Positions 52,473-60,851 are shown, counted from the first letter of the stretch. The stretch is DNA of 64,000 nt from GCA-003244245 sp052390115 (GCA_052390115.1 JBQTHE010000013.1:1-64000); one strand, 5' to 3'. A program made the numbers and translations. The notes: a model not told the origin generated them from the letters alone.

Positions 52473-52973
52473 GGTCAATGCCTCTCTTGCGAGCCGGGCG
52501 GCTCGCACGCCAGCCCGGACCGGCGACGGTGGACGGATCGTCAATGGCCGCCGTTCGCCATGGGGGATATGGAGGGATCGTGGCGCGGGGGAGATGGCAC
52601 TGGGGGCTTCGGGGTGCGCCGGGTGAACCAGGTTCAGCATCGCCTGCAGCGTCCACTGTGGTGGGCCCTCACGCGCCCACACCACAACCTCGGGTGCGAA
52701 TACATCGACGTGTCCCCGGTTTGGCGTCGGGACTCTGGCTGCGCTGACCCGATCGAAGTTCCGGATGGTGACCAGATCGAGGCAGTTCTCCCATTGGTAG
52801 GACGCGACGAGGGCGTTCGGCTTGACTCGGTGTCCGCAGCAGTACAGGACAAACCCGTCCGCGACGATGTCGACAAGTAAACCCTCCACCACTGGTGGTA
52901 GGCCCACCGGTTCACCGCGCGCCGCCTTCGACTTCGACGCGAGCGCAACGTCGAGGGCGGCGCGCTGGTTCAC
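52335..52973 (-). CDS. Hypothetical protein, in frame with the Asp-rich peptide
   Basis: The GTG at 52973 lies 8 bp after GGAG and opens a 212-codon frame. The first 165 residues form an unrecognised domain with GLLVDIVADGFVLYCCG, NALVASYQWENCLDLVTI, VDVFAPEVVVWAREGP and a basic C-terminus (RAGVRAARLAREAL). After it the frame runs without a stop into the Asp-rich 45-residue segment, which has its own ribosome binding site and ATG. Either the two are fused or the peptide is also initiated internally. The gene diverges from the HTH gene at 53108. Confidence 0.6.
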   Translation of the reverse strand: MNQRAALDVALASKSKAARGEPVGLPPVVEGLLVDIVADGFVLYCCGHRVKPNALVASYQWENCLDLVTIRNFDRVSAARVPTPNRGHVDVFAPEVVVWAREGPPQWTLQAMLNLVHPAHPEAPSAISPAPRSLHIPHGERRPLTIRPPSPVRAGVRAARLAREALTMAKHDQTRDGGRPQDQVDPSKIVRPRDEDDGKHSGDSSRDDQDDK

Positions 52974-53107
52974 GAGCACTTCTCCTGTTTCTTGGGTGGA
53001 CCGGTCGCCTTGTGCCACGAGCGTGCGGCAGCGCCTGCACGACTGGCTAGCCCGACACGTGCCCGTGATCTTGGACAGATGCTGCCCGCTGGTCATAATC
53101 TGGACAC

Positions 53108-54295
53108 ATGCCCTGCACCCCTGACGCACCGGATCGCCTACGCCTCGTGCGTCAGGAGTTAGTGCGGTTGCGGCAGGGGCCAGGACTGGCACACCCCACG
53201 GCCGTTCTGGATCTCAGTGCGCCGGTGCGCCGGATGCTGGCCCCGCCTGCGGACGCGGCGAGCGAGGCAGTGCAGGTGGTCGCGGCGCTGACTTCGGTAA
53301 TCGTGGATCTCGACCGGCACCATCGTCGATACGCGGCCGTCGATTTCAACCTTGCCGAGGAGCACTCCTATCCCACGCTCACTGAGCGCCAAGAGTCTCT
53401 CGCCCAGCAGCTGGGGTGCGCGGCGAAGACGGTGCGTCGTCATGCCGATCGTGCTCTGGAGATCATCGCCGTGCGCCTACTGACCGCGAGGGGCAGCACG
53501 CCTGGGGTCGATGCGATCGAGACCGCCACCGACGCCGTCCAGCTAGACGGTGCACCGTCTTGGCAGGAGGTGCTCGCCCGGTTCTGGCGGCTCTCATCAG
53601 GGTCCACCGTCGACATCGTGTGCTCGGAGATCCCCGAGGAGGAGCGGCCGGAGTTCGCGTCACCGCGCGACCGCAACTATCTTCGCTACGCCAAGTTCGC
53701 CGACCTAGACAGCCTCGTCTACGTGCAAGCTCGTCTCCTGCAGGCCCTGCCAACGGTCAGCATCCGCGACTTCTCCCCGTCGGAGTACTACAACGCTGGA
53801 ACTGACGCGCTCGTGGTCATCGGCGGCCCGCCTTGGAATGCCAAGTTCCGCGAGTTCCTTCCCCAGCTGCCGTTCTTCTTCGAACCCCACCCCCTCGGCG
53901 AGGACGACCCGCTTGTCATCCCGTCGCTCGGCAACCGCAAGCTTGGACCCTTGTGGACCCCACGATCCGAGTTGCTATCCGACATCGCGGTCTTTGTCCG
54001 GCTCACCCTGAGCCAGGGAACCACCGTGTTCCTGCTCGGGGGCTGCTTGACTCTTGGTGTTCTCGGCGCAGCCAAGTGTTTCCTGCAGGGCGAACGCGGA
54101 GCCGCCAACGCCCGGTATATCACCGACCTGGTGGAGGAGCGGGACTTCGTGCTCGTCACCGAAGCTGCCCGCCTCGGCGGCATCACCGACGTCGCCGACC
54201 TGGCCCGATCAACCCCCCTGGTCCTGCTCGCCCGTGGGGCAGACGGTCACTTCGAGGTGCTGGTCGACAACACTCAACGGCATCCGTACCCGTGA
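53108..54295 (+). CDS. HTH protein with unrecognised C-terminal domain
   Basis: The product has 395 residues. The N-terminal half contains a sigma-region-4-like HTH (LTERQESLAQQLGCAAKTVRRHADRALEIIA, about residues 93-123). The C-terminal 220 residues look like an alpha/beta (Rossmann-like) domain, with STVDIVCSEIPEEER, NYLRYAKFADLDSL, DALVVIGGPPWN and TVFLLGGCLTLGVLGAAK. I do not recognise this domain. The protein may be the locus regulator, sensing a ligand through it. It is divergent from the peptide/PIMT operon and coupled (GTGA) to the GT25 gene. Confidence 0.7.
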   Translation: MPCTPDAPDRLRLVRQELVRLRQGPGLAHPTAVLDLSAPVRRMLAPPADAASEAVQVVAALTSVIVDLDRHHRRYAAVDFNLAEEHSYPTLTERQESLAQQLGCAAKTVRRHADRALEIIAVRLLTARGSTPGVDAIETATDAVQLDGAPSWQEVLARFWRLSSGSTVDIVCSEIPEEERPEFASPRDRNYLRYAKFADLDSLVYVQARLLQALPTVSIRDFSPSEYYNAGTDALVVIGGPPWNAKFREFLPQLPFFFEPHPLGEDDPLVIPSLGNRKLGPLWTPRSELLSDIAVFVRLTLSQGTTVFLLGGCLTLGVLGAAKCFLQGERGAANARYITDLVEERDFVLVTEAARLGGITDVADLARSTPLVLLARGADGHFEVLVDNTQRHPYP

Positions 54296-55032
54296 CGGGT
54301 CCACAGCACGTCCTGCCGCACTGCTATGTCGTCAACCTCCGGCGCCGATCCGACCGGCGGGATCGCATCGTTGCAACTCTGCCCGCTGAGCTTGCGTTGA
54401 CGTTCACCTCAGATTGGTGTGGGCCCTTCGACGGCCAGGACCTGACACTGCCGCGGCTCGTCCACGAGGGTTACCGGCTTTTCCCCTGGCGCATCGAGTC
54501 TTCCAATCCATGGTGGTCACGGCCGCTGAAGTACGGTGAGATCGGGTGCACGCTCAGCCACCTGCGCTGCTGGCAGGACATCGCGCGTCGCGAGGTGCCC
54601 ATCGCCGTTGTCCTTGAGGATGACGCGGTTTTGACCGAGGATTTCCTGCAGCGCCTGCTCAAAGGCCTCGCCGAAGTCTCCGGCCGGTTCGACCTCCTGT
54701 ATCTGGGCCGGCTCCCACAGGAGCCCGACCGGGGCAGCGTCAACGGCTTCGCGGTGCCCGGTTACAGCCACTGCACCTACGGCTACTTGCTGACCTTGCA
54801 CGCCGCCCGGCTCCTTCTTGCTGCAGACCTCGGAGGCGCCCTGATCCCGGTCGATGAGTTCCTGCCCGCGATGTACATCGACCATCCCCGGGCCGACGTG
54901 CGGACCCGGTTTCCACCCCGGCTACGCGCACTCGCGTTCGACCCACCGCTGGTTCACCAACTGCCCAAGCTCACCGCTGGAAGCGATACCGAGGACACCG
55001 AGTTCGTGCCCGAGCTGGCCTCACCCCGATGA
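54292..55032 (+). CDS. Glycosyltransferase family 25 protein
   Basis: The 246-residue product has the GT25 (LOS/procollagen galactosyltransferase) pattern: CYVVNLRRRSDRRDRI at the N-terminus, GEIGCTLSHLRCWQDIARREVPIAVVLEDDAVL with the DxD-like EDD, and PVDEFLPAMYIDHPR. The GTG start overlaps the HTH gene's stop by 4 bp. Its 3' end overlaps the convergent acyltransferase gene by 12 bp. GT25 enzymes are unusual in this group; the acceptor is unknown. Confidence 0.85.
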   Translation: MTGPQHVLPHCYVVNLRRRSDRRDRIVATLPAELALTFTSDWCGPFDGQDLTLPRLVHEGYRLFPWRIESSNPWWSRPLKYGEIGCTLSHLRCWQDIARREVPIAVVLEDDAVLTEDFLQRLLKGLAEVSGRFDLLYLGRLPQEPDRGSVNGFAVPGYSHCTYGYLLTLHAARLLLAADLGGALIPVDEFLPAMYIDHPRADVRTRFPPRLRALAFDPPLVHQLPKLTAGSDTEDTEFVPELASPR

Positions 55033-55662
55033 GAGGCGCTGCCAGTGCGCCAGCAGATCCTTCAGCTTCGTCCCCGGCCACTCCGACGCCGGAGTCAATC
55101 CGTTTGTCCCGGTGACAACGTGCTCCGGGGGCACATCACTCGTCACCACCGCACCTGCCGTGACATAGCTACGCGGGCCGACGGACACGCCACCTACCAC
55201 TGTCGCGTTGAAGCCGACCACCACATCCTCATGGATCACCGGCGACGGTTCGTCCACCTCCCACCACCCACAATGCGGACGGCTGTACTCGTGCACGAGT
55301 TGTCCCATCACCGTGGAACGGTCTCCGATGCTTGTGCCGTCGCAGATGAAACCCGCCACCCTGGCCTCGTCGCCGATGCTCACGCGGTCGCAGATGAAGG
55401 CGCCGTACAGCAGGCGGGCGTCGTGCCCGACGCAGGTGTCGTAGCCGATCCGCACGCGATCCTCGACCACACAACCGTCGCCGAGCTGGCTCCCCTCGTA
55501 GACAACCACCTGGTTGAAGAGCAGGCAGCGTTCGCCGATCACCACCTCGGCCGCCTCACGGGCACACACCTCGAGATCGGCCCCCGCGCCGCGCAAGCGA
55601 GCCTCCTTCACGCACCCCAGTACGCAGCACTCGCCGATTACCGCACTCGGCGCGACTCGCAC
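55021..55662 (-). CDS. Left-handed beta-helix acyltransferase (hexapeptide repeats)
   Basis: The 213-residue protein has repeated hexapeptide units ([IV]GDxx..: VVIGERCLLF, SQLGDGCVVEDRVRIG, VSIGDEARV, TSIGDRSTVMG, VVGGVSVGPRSYVTAGAVV) ending in DVPPEHVVTGTN, as in NAT/WbbJ-type O- or N-acetyltransferases. GTG 55662 is the only start after the hydrolase stop 25 bp upstream. It could modify a sugar or polyketide; the substrate is unknown. Confidence 0.85.
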   Translation of the reverse strand: MRVAPSAVIGECCVLGCVKEARLRGAGADLEVCAREAAEVVIGERCLLFNQVVVYEGSQLGDGCVVEDRVRIGYDTCVGHDARLLYGAFICDRVSIGDEARVAGFICDGTSIGDRSTVMGQLVHEYSRPHCGWWEVDEPSPVIHEDVVVGFNATVVGGVSVGPRSYVTAGAVVTSDVPPEHVVTGTNGLTPASEWPGTKLKDLLAHWQRLSSG

Positions 55663-55686
55663 CGTCGCCCGCGGAATTACCGCACG

Positions 55687-56477
55687 TCAACCCTCGTACT
55701 GTCGGCTCAACCACGCCACCGTCACCGCGATCGCCTCGTCCTCGCGCTCCCGGCTGTCGAACCCATGATCCGAGTCCGCCACCGTGTGGAACTCACATCC
55801 ACCACGGGCATGCGCCGCCGCGTAAGCGATGTCGTATGACACGGCCTCGTCACGATCCCCGTGCACCACCAGCGCCGGAACCCGACTCCCGATAAACCGC
55901 TCCAGCGGACGGTAGTGCCGCATCTCTTCGAACAGCACGTGGCCCACCTCGAATGTGCCGTCGATCGAGAGGAACCCCAGTGACGACAGCAGCGCTTGCT
56001 GCGATGGGCCGAAGTTTTCTACCCCCCACGGTAAGCTGGGTTCGATGAAGGTGCGCTGCAGGTCGAGCACCGGATTCCACAGCACCAAAGCACGTAAGTC
56101 ACGCTCAAGATAGGAAAGCGACACGCACGTCGACACCGCGCCGAAACTCGCTGCCACGATTGACAGCGGACCGTCGAATCGTTCCCCTACATGGTCGACC
56201 GCCGATTGCAGGTCGAGCATCTCCCCGGCGATAGTCACCCCCCGTGGCGAACCTCCGCTACGACCATGACCCCGAAACGAGAAGCGCAGCACTCCGAACC
56301 GCTCGCCCACTAGCTGTCAGCGAGCCGCTGGAACATGCCACCTTCGTCCATATCCACACTGATCCCGTGTGCAAGCACGACCGCCCCTCGTGCGCGGTGT
56401 CCTACCGGCGATTGCCACACTGCGTCGAGCCGCACCCCATCCGCTGCCCTGATTCTGATGTCGGCTGTCACCATCAT
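55687..56477 (-). pseudogene. Alpha/beta hydrolase gene broken by a single-base frameshift
   Basis: From ATG 56477 the frame encodes an alpha/beta hydrolase N-terminus (TADIRIRAADGVRLDAVW, GAVVLAHGISVD, MFQRLADS) and stops at a TAG near 56313. The next frame continues without a gap: LVGERFGVLRFSFRGHGRSGG, then the nucleophile-elbow-like VAASFGAV, VHGDRDEAVS and SDHGFDS to a stop at 55687. One missing base at GACAGCTAGTG explains the break. The restored length, about 263 residues, is normal for the family. It could be a real mutation or a sequencing error. Confidence 0.75.
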
Positions 56478-56993
56478 GCTCACGCGATGAACTGTGGCAC
56501 CCTGCCCACTTCACAGCCAAGCTGCCGTAGCCGGAGGACAACACTCGAGGTAGATACGGTCAGCGACGTCGACCCGACGATGCTGCACAAACGATGATCG
56601 GTCGGCATGGGTGGTGCGAGGCGGCGACCAACGCGGTGACCGGGCGCGCTCCCGAGCGTTCGACCAGCTGATTCTGGCTCGGTTGCTGGTGCACGCCGAA
56701 GGGGGCCGTGACCCTGTCGCAGCCAGATACCGCCGCCGCATACACTCGCCTCGCCGGATCGTCGACGTGTCCGGCGAGCCTGCTGGACCCTGCCGGTGGC
56801 GGTGCCTACCGTCGCCCAGAAGACAAAGCTGACATAACTCTAATCCTTTAGATGAGGTTGAGGGTTCTGCCACGCCGAGGGGAGCGGGGATGGTTGGACG
56901 TCGGCGCGGTGTCGGCAGCGACGAGGAAGGCCGCACTGTGTTCAAGAGCGATGGGTTGGACGGCACAGGTTTGAACAGTGACGGCGCGATCGG
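56478..56993. other. Gene-free region: insertion edge and ftsZ upstream sequence
   Basis: No convincing gene is seen in these 516 bp. The segment from about 56820 onward (AAGACAAAGCTGACATAACT followed by TCTAATCCTTTAGATGAGGT, a local dip in GC) looks like the conserved actinobacterial ftsQ-ftsZ intergenic sequence that carries ftsZ promoters. The right edge of the inserted block therefore probably lies between about 56480 and 56800. No tRNA, direct repeat or integrase remnant is visible. Confidence 0.45.
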
Positions 56994-58277
56994 ATGACAC
57001 CGCCGCATAACTACCTCGCCGTGATCAAGGTCGCCGGCATCGGTGGTGGCGGTGTCAACGCCATCAACCGCATGATCGAAGTCGGGCTCAAGGGCGTCGA
57101 GTTCATCGCGGTGAACACCGACGCTCAGGCGTTACTGATGTCGGACGCTGACGTCAAGCTCGACATCGGTCGGGAGCTCACCCGCGGGCTCGGCGCGGGA
57201 GCCGACCCGGAGGTCGGCCGCAAGGCCGCCGAGGACCACCGCGAGGAGATCGAGGAAGTTCTCAAGGGCGCTGACATGGTGTTCGTCACCGCTGGTGAGG
57301 GTGGTGGGACGGGCACCGGTGGCGCTCCGGTGGTGGCGAGCATTGCCCGCAGGCTGGGCGCGTTGACCATTGGCGTGGTCACCCGGCCGTTCACCTTCGA
57401 GGGCAAGCGGCGGGCCGGTCAGGCCGAAGATGGCATCGCCGAGCTGCGCAACGAGTGCGACACCCTGATCGTGATCCCCAATGACCGGCTGCTGCAACTC
57501 GGCGACGCCAACGTGAGCCTGATGGACGCCTTCCGCTCCGCTGACGAGGTGCTGCTGTCCGGCGTCCAGGGCATCACCGACCTCATCACCACCCCCGGTC
57601 TGATCAACCTGGACTTCGCCGACGTGAAGAGCGTCATGTCCGGTGCGGGTAGTGCACTGATGGGAATCGGGTCATCCAGGGGGGAGGGCCGATCGGTGCA
57701 GGCCGCCGAGAAGGCCATCAACTCGCCCTTGCTGGAAGCATCGATGGAGGGGGCGCACGGTGTCCTGCTGTCCATCGCCGGCGGCTCGGACCTGGGCCTG
57801 TTCGAGATCAACGAGGCCGCCACGCTGGTGCAGGAGTCCGCGCATCCTGACGCCAACATCATCTTCGGCACGGTGATCGACGACTCGCTGGGTGATGAGG
57901 TGCGGGTTACGGTGATAGCGGCCGGTTTCGACACCGGCGGACCCTCGCACAAGAAGCTGAACCCGTCGCCGGTCGCCGCGCGGACGGTGGCCAGCGGCCA
58001 GTCGGGGAAGGTCGGTCACTCCAGCAGATCACCGCAGGCCCCGATGTCCGCGCCCGCAGCAGCAACTCCATCACGCCAGGCCGCGTCCCCACCCAATAAA
58101 CCCCAGCCCAGTAACACCGCGTGGCAGCCCGCCACCGGCGCGCGCAGACCGGCCAGCGCTGCGCCGGGCGATTCGGTATCGGGCCGTCCAGGAGCAAACC
58201 GACCGGGCCGGGCGATACCGGTGACCGGGGACTTCGACGACGACGAGGTGGACGTTCCGCCGTTCATGAGGCGGTGA
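56994..58277 (+). CDS. ftsZ: Cell division GTPase FtsZ
   Basis: This tubulin homologue forms the Z-ring. The 427-residue protein has GIGGGGVNAINRM, the GTP signature GGGTGTG at about 103-109, the T7-loop region NLDFADVKSVM, a Pro/Ser-rich linker from about 325 and the conserved C-terminal peptide DDDEVDVPPFMRR. The ATG start fits the family N-terminus TPPHNYLAVIKV. pgeF overlaps its stop. Confidence 0.98.
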   Translation: MTPPHNYLAVIKVAGIGGGGVNAINRMIEVGLKGVEFIAVNTDAQALLMSDADVKLDIGRELTRGLGAGADPEVGRKAAEDHREEIEEVLKGADMVFVTAGEGGGTGTGGAPVVASIARRLGALTIGVVTRPFTFEGKRRAGQAEDGIAELRNECDTLIVIPNDRLLQLGDANVSLMDAFRSADEVLLSGVQGITDLITTPGLINLDFADVKSVMSGAGSALMGIGSSRGEGRSVQAAEKAINSPLLEASMEGAHGVLLSIAGGSDLGLFEINEAATLVQESAHPDANIIFGTVIDDSLGDEVRVTVIAAGFDTGGPSHKKLNPSPVAARTVASGQSGKVGHSSRSPQAPMSAPAAATPSRQAASPPNKPQPSNTAWQPATGARRPASAAPGDSVSGRPGANRPGRAIPVTGDFDDDEVDVPPFMRR

Positions 58278-58987
58278 ACGCCATCCGCATCCGCCGGGTG
58301 GTGACCACTCGGCACGGCGGGGTCTCCGCGCCCCCGTATGCCTCGTTCAACCTGGGTGCGCACGTCGGTGATCGTGCCGAGGCGGTGGCGTCAAATCGGG
58401 AGCGGTTGGCCGCCGGTGTCGGGCTGGCTGTGCAGCGGCTGGTCTGGATGGAGCAGGTGCACGGTCGAACCGTTGCTGCGGTGGACGGCCCGCTGGCCGC
58501 GCCGGTGCCGGCCACCGATGCGCTGGTCACCGCCGAACCGGGACTCGCGGTGGCGGTGCTGGTCGCCGACTGCGTACCGGTGCTGCTCGCTGACCCAGTG
58601 GGCAAGGTTGTCGGGGCCGTGCACGCGGGGCGGGTGGGAGCCCGGGTCGGGGTGTTGCCCGCGGCGCTGGAGGCCATGCGGGGGCTCGGCGCACGGATCG
58701 AGCAGGTGGAGGTGTTGCTCGGGCCGTCGGCCTGCGGGCAGTGCTACGAGGTACCCGCGGCGATGCAGGCCGACGTGGAGGCCCGCCTGCCTGGCAGTGC
58801 CTGCCGGACCCGGCGGGGCACCGCGGGTCTGGACCTGCGGGCCGGGTTGTGGCGGCAGCTCGCGGCCGCCGGCGTGGCCCGGGTCGGTGTCGACCCGCGG
58901 TGCACCATCGAGGACCCCGCGCTGTATAGCTACCGGCGCGAGGGCGTCACCGGCCGGATTGCCGCCCTGACCTGGTTCGAGGTGTGA
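58274..58987 (+). CDS. pgeF: Laccase-domain (YfiH/PgeF) protein
   Basis: The family member removes misincorporated residues from peptidoglycan precursors or acts as a purine nucleoside phosphorylase, depending on the organism. The 237-residue protein has the zinc ligands His in MEQVHG, Cys in VADCVPVLL and His in VHAG, with HAGRVG in place of the common HAGWRG. GTG 58274 overlaps the ftsZ stop by 4 bp. ftsZ-pgeF-yggS-sepF synteny is typical. Confidence 0.9.
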   Translation: MNAIRIRRVVTTRHGGVSAPPYASFNLGAHVGDRAEAVASNRERLAAGVGLAVQRLVWMEQVHGRTVAAVDGPLAAPVPATDALVTAEPGLAVAVLVADCVPVLLADPVGKVVGAVHAGRVGARVGVLPAALEAMRGLGARIEQVEVLLGPSACGQCYEVPAAMQADVEARLPGSACRTRRGTAGLDLRAGLWRQLAAAGVARVGVDPRCTIEDPALYSYRREGVTGRIAALTWFEV

Positions 58988-59006
58988 GGGGCTGGGGGAG
59001 AATCGG

Positions 59007-59765
59007 GTGGTGAACGACCGCCGCGACGAGCTGGCTGCGGGGGTGGCGCGGGTTTGCGACCGCATCGTCGCCGCGTGCGCCGCCGTGGGCCGGGATCCCG
59101 CTGGGGTGCGGCTGCTCGCGGTCACCAAGACGTTCCCGGCCACCGACGTGGCGCTGCTCGCCGACCTCGGCCTGCGCGACGTCGCCGAGGCTCGCGACCA
59201 GGAGGCCGCTGCCAAAGTGGCCGAAGTCAGCGCGCTGGGCCCGGCGGTCCCGGTGCGCTGGCACATGGTCGGCCGGCTGCAGCGCAACAAATCCCGTTCA
59301 GTGGCCCGGTGGGCGCTGCAGGTGCAGTCAGTGGATTCGATGCGACTGGTCGATGCGCTGGACCGAGCCGCCCGCGCCGCGCAAGACGCTGGGGAACGCG
59401 ACGGTGCCGTCGGTGTGCTCGTCCAGGCCAGCCTGGACGGCGACCCGGTGCGGGGCGGCTGCCCCCTGCCCGAGCTCGAGGCGCTGGCCGACCGGGTGGC
59501 GGCCGCCCCTGGGCTGCGGCTGGAGGGTGTGATGGGAGTCGCCCCGCTCGGTGTTGCTCCCGAGACGGCCTTCGCGGAGCTCGCCGCCGCCGCGCAGCGA
59601 CTGCGCCGGGCGCACCCGAGCGCAGCCGAGCTGTCTGCCGGGATGAGCGGGGACCTCGAGCAGGCCATCGCACAGGGCTCAACCTGCGTGCGTGTCGGAA
59701 CCGCGTTACTGGGCGACAGGCAGTTAACCTCGCGCGAGGGTCGGGACAGGAAGGCGAGGCGATGA
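59007..59765 (+). CDS. PLP homeostasis protein, YggS/PROSC family
   Basis: The 252-residue TIM-barrel protein binds pyridoxal phosphate through the Lys in LLAVTKTFPATDV. It also has WHMVGRLQRNKSRSV and LSAGMSGDLEQAIAQGST, the family signatures. Homologues balance cellular PLP and have no assigned catalytic role. GTG 59007 or 59010 may be used; GGGGGAGAATCGG lies upstream. sepF starts in its stop codon. Confidence 0.92.
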   Translation: MVNDRRDELAAGVARVCDRIVAACAAVGRDPAGVRLLAVTKTFPATDVALLADLGLRDVAEARDQEAAAKVAEVSALGPAVPVRWHMVGRLQRNKSRSVARWALQVQSVDSMRLVDALDRAARAAQDAGERDGAVGVLVQASLDGDPVRGGCPLPELEALADRVAAAPGLRLEGVMGVAPLGVAPETAFAELAAAAQRLRRAHPSAAELSAGMSGDLEQAIAQGSTCVRVGTALLGDRQLTSREGRDRKARR

Positions 59766-60505
59766 GCGCGCTGCACAGGCTCAAGGCGTACTTCGGCATG
59801 GTCCCCGCTGAGGAGTTCGATGACTATCACCCTGACTACCGTGCTGGGTATGACCCCGGCTACGACGACCCCGGCTATCACCCCGACTACGAGCTAGCCG
59901 CAGCCCACCCCGGCAGGGGGCGCGACCGCGCGGCTGAGCGACCCGGCGTTGGCCGGGCCCACCGGTCAGATTTCGGCGATTACGACGATGGCATCGCTGC
60001 CCAATCTGGGCGCCCTGCAGCACCTCGGGTGCATCCCAGCCGGCCCCCCTCCTGGTCAACCGGTTCCCGGGCCACGGGTTCCCCGGTCACAGAGTCCTGG
60101 TCCGCAGAGGCGCCGGTGCACGGCTCGCTGGCCATCGATACGGCGCCAACCGCCCGCCAACCGGTCCCGCCAGCCCCGCCTAACCACCCATTGGCCAGCA
60201 GCGACCCGTTCGCCGGCGCCGAAGCGTTCCCGCTGTCACGCATCGTCACCCTGCACCCGCACAACTACAACGAAGCCCGGCCGATCGGGGAACGCTACCG
60301 CGAGGGCAACCCGGTGATCATGAACCTGACCGAGATGGAGGACCGGGACGCCAAGCGCCTGGTGGACTTCGCGGCCGGGCTGGCCTTCGCGCTGCGAGGC
60401 TCGATCGACAAGGTCACCAACAAGGTGTTCCTCCTGTCGCCGCCCAATGTCGACGTGTCGGCCGAGGACAGGCGCCGCATCGCGGAAGGTCGCTTCTTCA
60501 ACTAA
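59762..60505 (+). CDS. sepF: Cell division protein SepF
   Basis: SepF anchors FtsZ to the membrane in actinobacteria. The 247-residue product has an N-terminal amphipathic helix (SALHRLKAYFGMV), a disordered Tyr/Asp/Pro-rich linker and the C-terminal SepF domain from about residue 160 (SRIVTLHPHNYNEARPIGER, RDAKRLVDFAAGLAFALRG, NKVFLLSPPNVDVS). The ATG overlaps the preceding stop (ATGA). Confidence 0.95.
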   Translation: MSALHRLKAYFGMVPAEEFDDYHPDYRAGYDPGYDDPGYHPDYELAAAHPGRGRDRAAERPGVGRAHRSDFGDYDDGIAAQSGRPAAPRVHPSRPPSWSTGSRATGSPVTESWSAEAPVHGSLAIDTAPTARQPVPPAPPNHPLASSDPFAGAEAFPLSRIVTLHPHNYNEARPIGERYREGNPVIMNLTEMEDRDAKRLVDFAAGLAFALRGSIDKVTNKVFLLSPPNVDVSAEDRRRIAEGRFFN

Positions 60506-60563
60506 CTCGGCAGTAGAGCGACCCGGCTCACCCCCGCCTCGCCACCGATGGCAGAGTGTCGGC

Positions 60564-60851
60564 GTGGACGTGGTCCGGTTGGTGGTTTACTACGTGCTCT
60601 TCTTCTTCTGGTTGCTGCTCACTGCGCGTATCGTGGTCGAACTTGTTCGTGCCTTCGCTCGTAGCTGGCAGCCAGTCGGAGGGGTGGCGATCGCGCTTGA
60701 GTCGGTCTATACCATGACCGATCCTCCGGTCCGGGCGCTCCGTCGGGTGGTCAAACCCATCCGCATCGGAGGCGTGGGCCTGGACCTGTCCATTATGGTT
60801 CTGCTGCTCGTGGTGTTCATACTGATGCGAGTGGTAGATCCGAGAACGTAA
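60564..60851 (+). CDS. YggT-family membrane protein
   Basis: The 95-residue protein has two membrane helices (YYVLFFFWLLLTARIVVELV and LDLSIMVLLLVVFILMRVV) separated by the conserved YTMTDPPVRALRRVVKPIRIGG. YggT proteins sit between SepF and DivIVA in Gram-positive bacteria; the function is unresolved. GTG 60564 is the first in-frame start matching the family. Confidence 0.9.
   Translation: MDVVRLVVYYVLFFFWLLLTARIVVELVRAFARSWQPVGGVAIALESVYTMTDPPVRALRRVVKPIRIGGVGLDLSIMVLLLVVFILMRVVDPRT

Noticed and set aside
49509..56830. Prophage or integrative element
   Set aside because: No integrase, transposase, tRNA target, att-like direct repeat or phage structural gene is recognisable in the inserted block.
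56560..56832. Small ORFs on both strands between the hydrolase remnant and ftsZ
   Set aside because: They lack ribosome binding sites and recognisable motifs, and their composition is that of antisense GC-rich frames.
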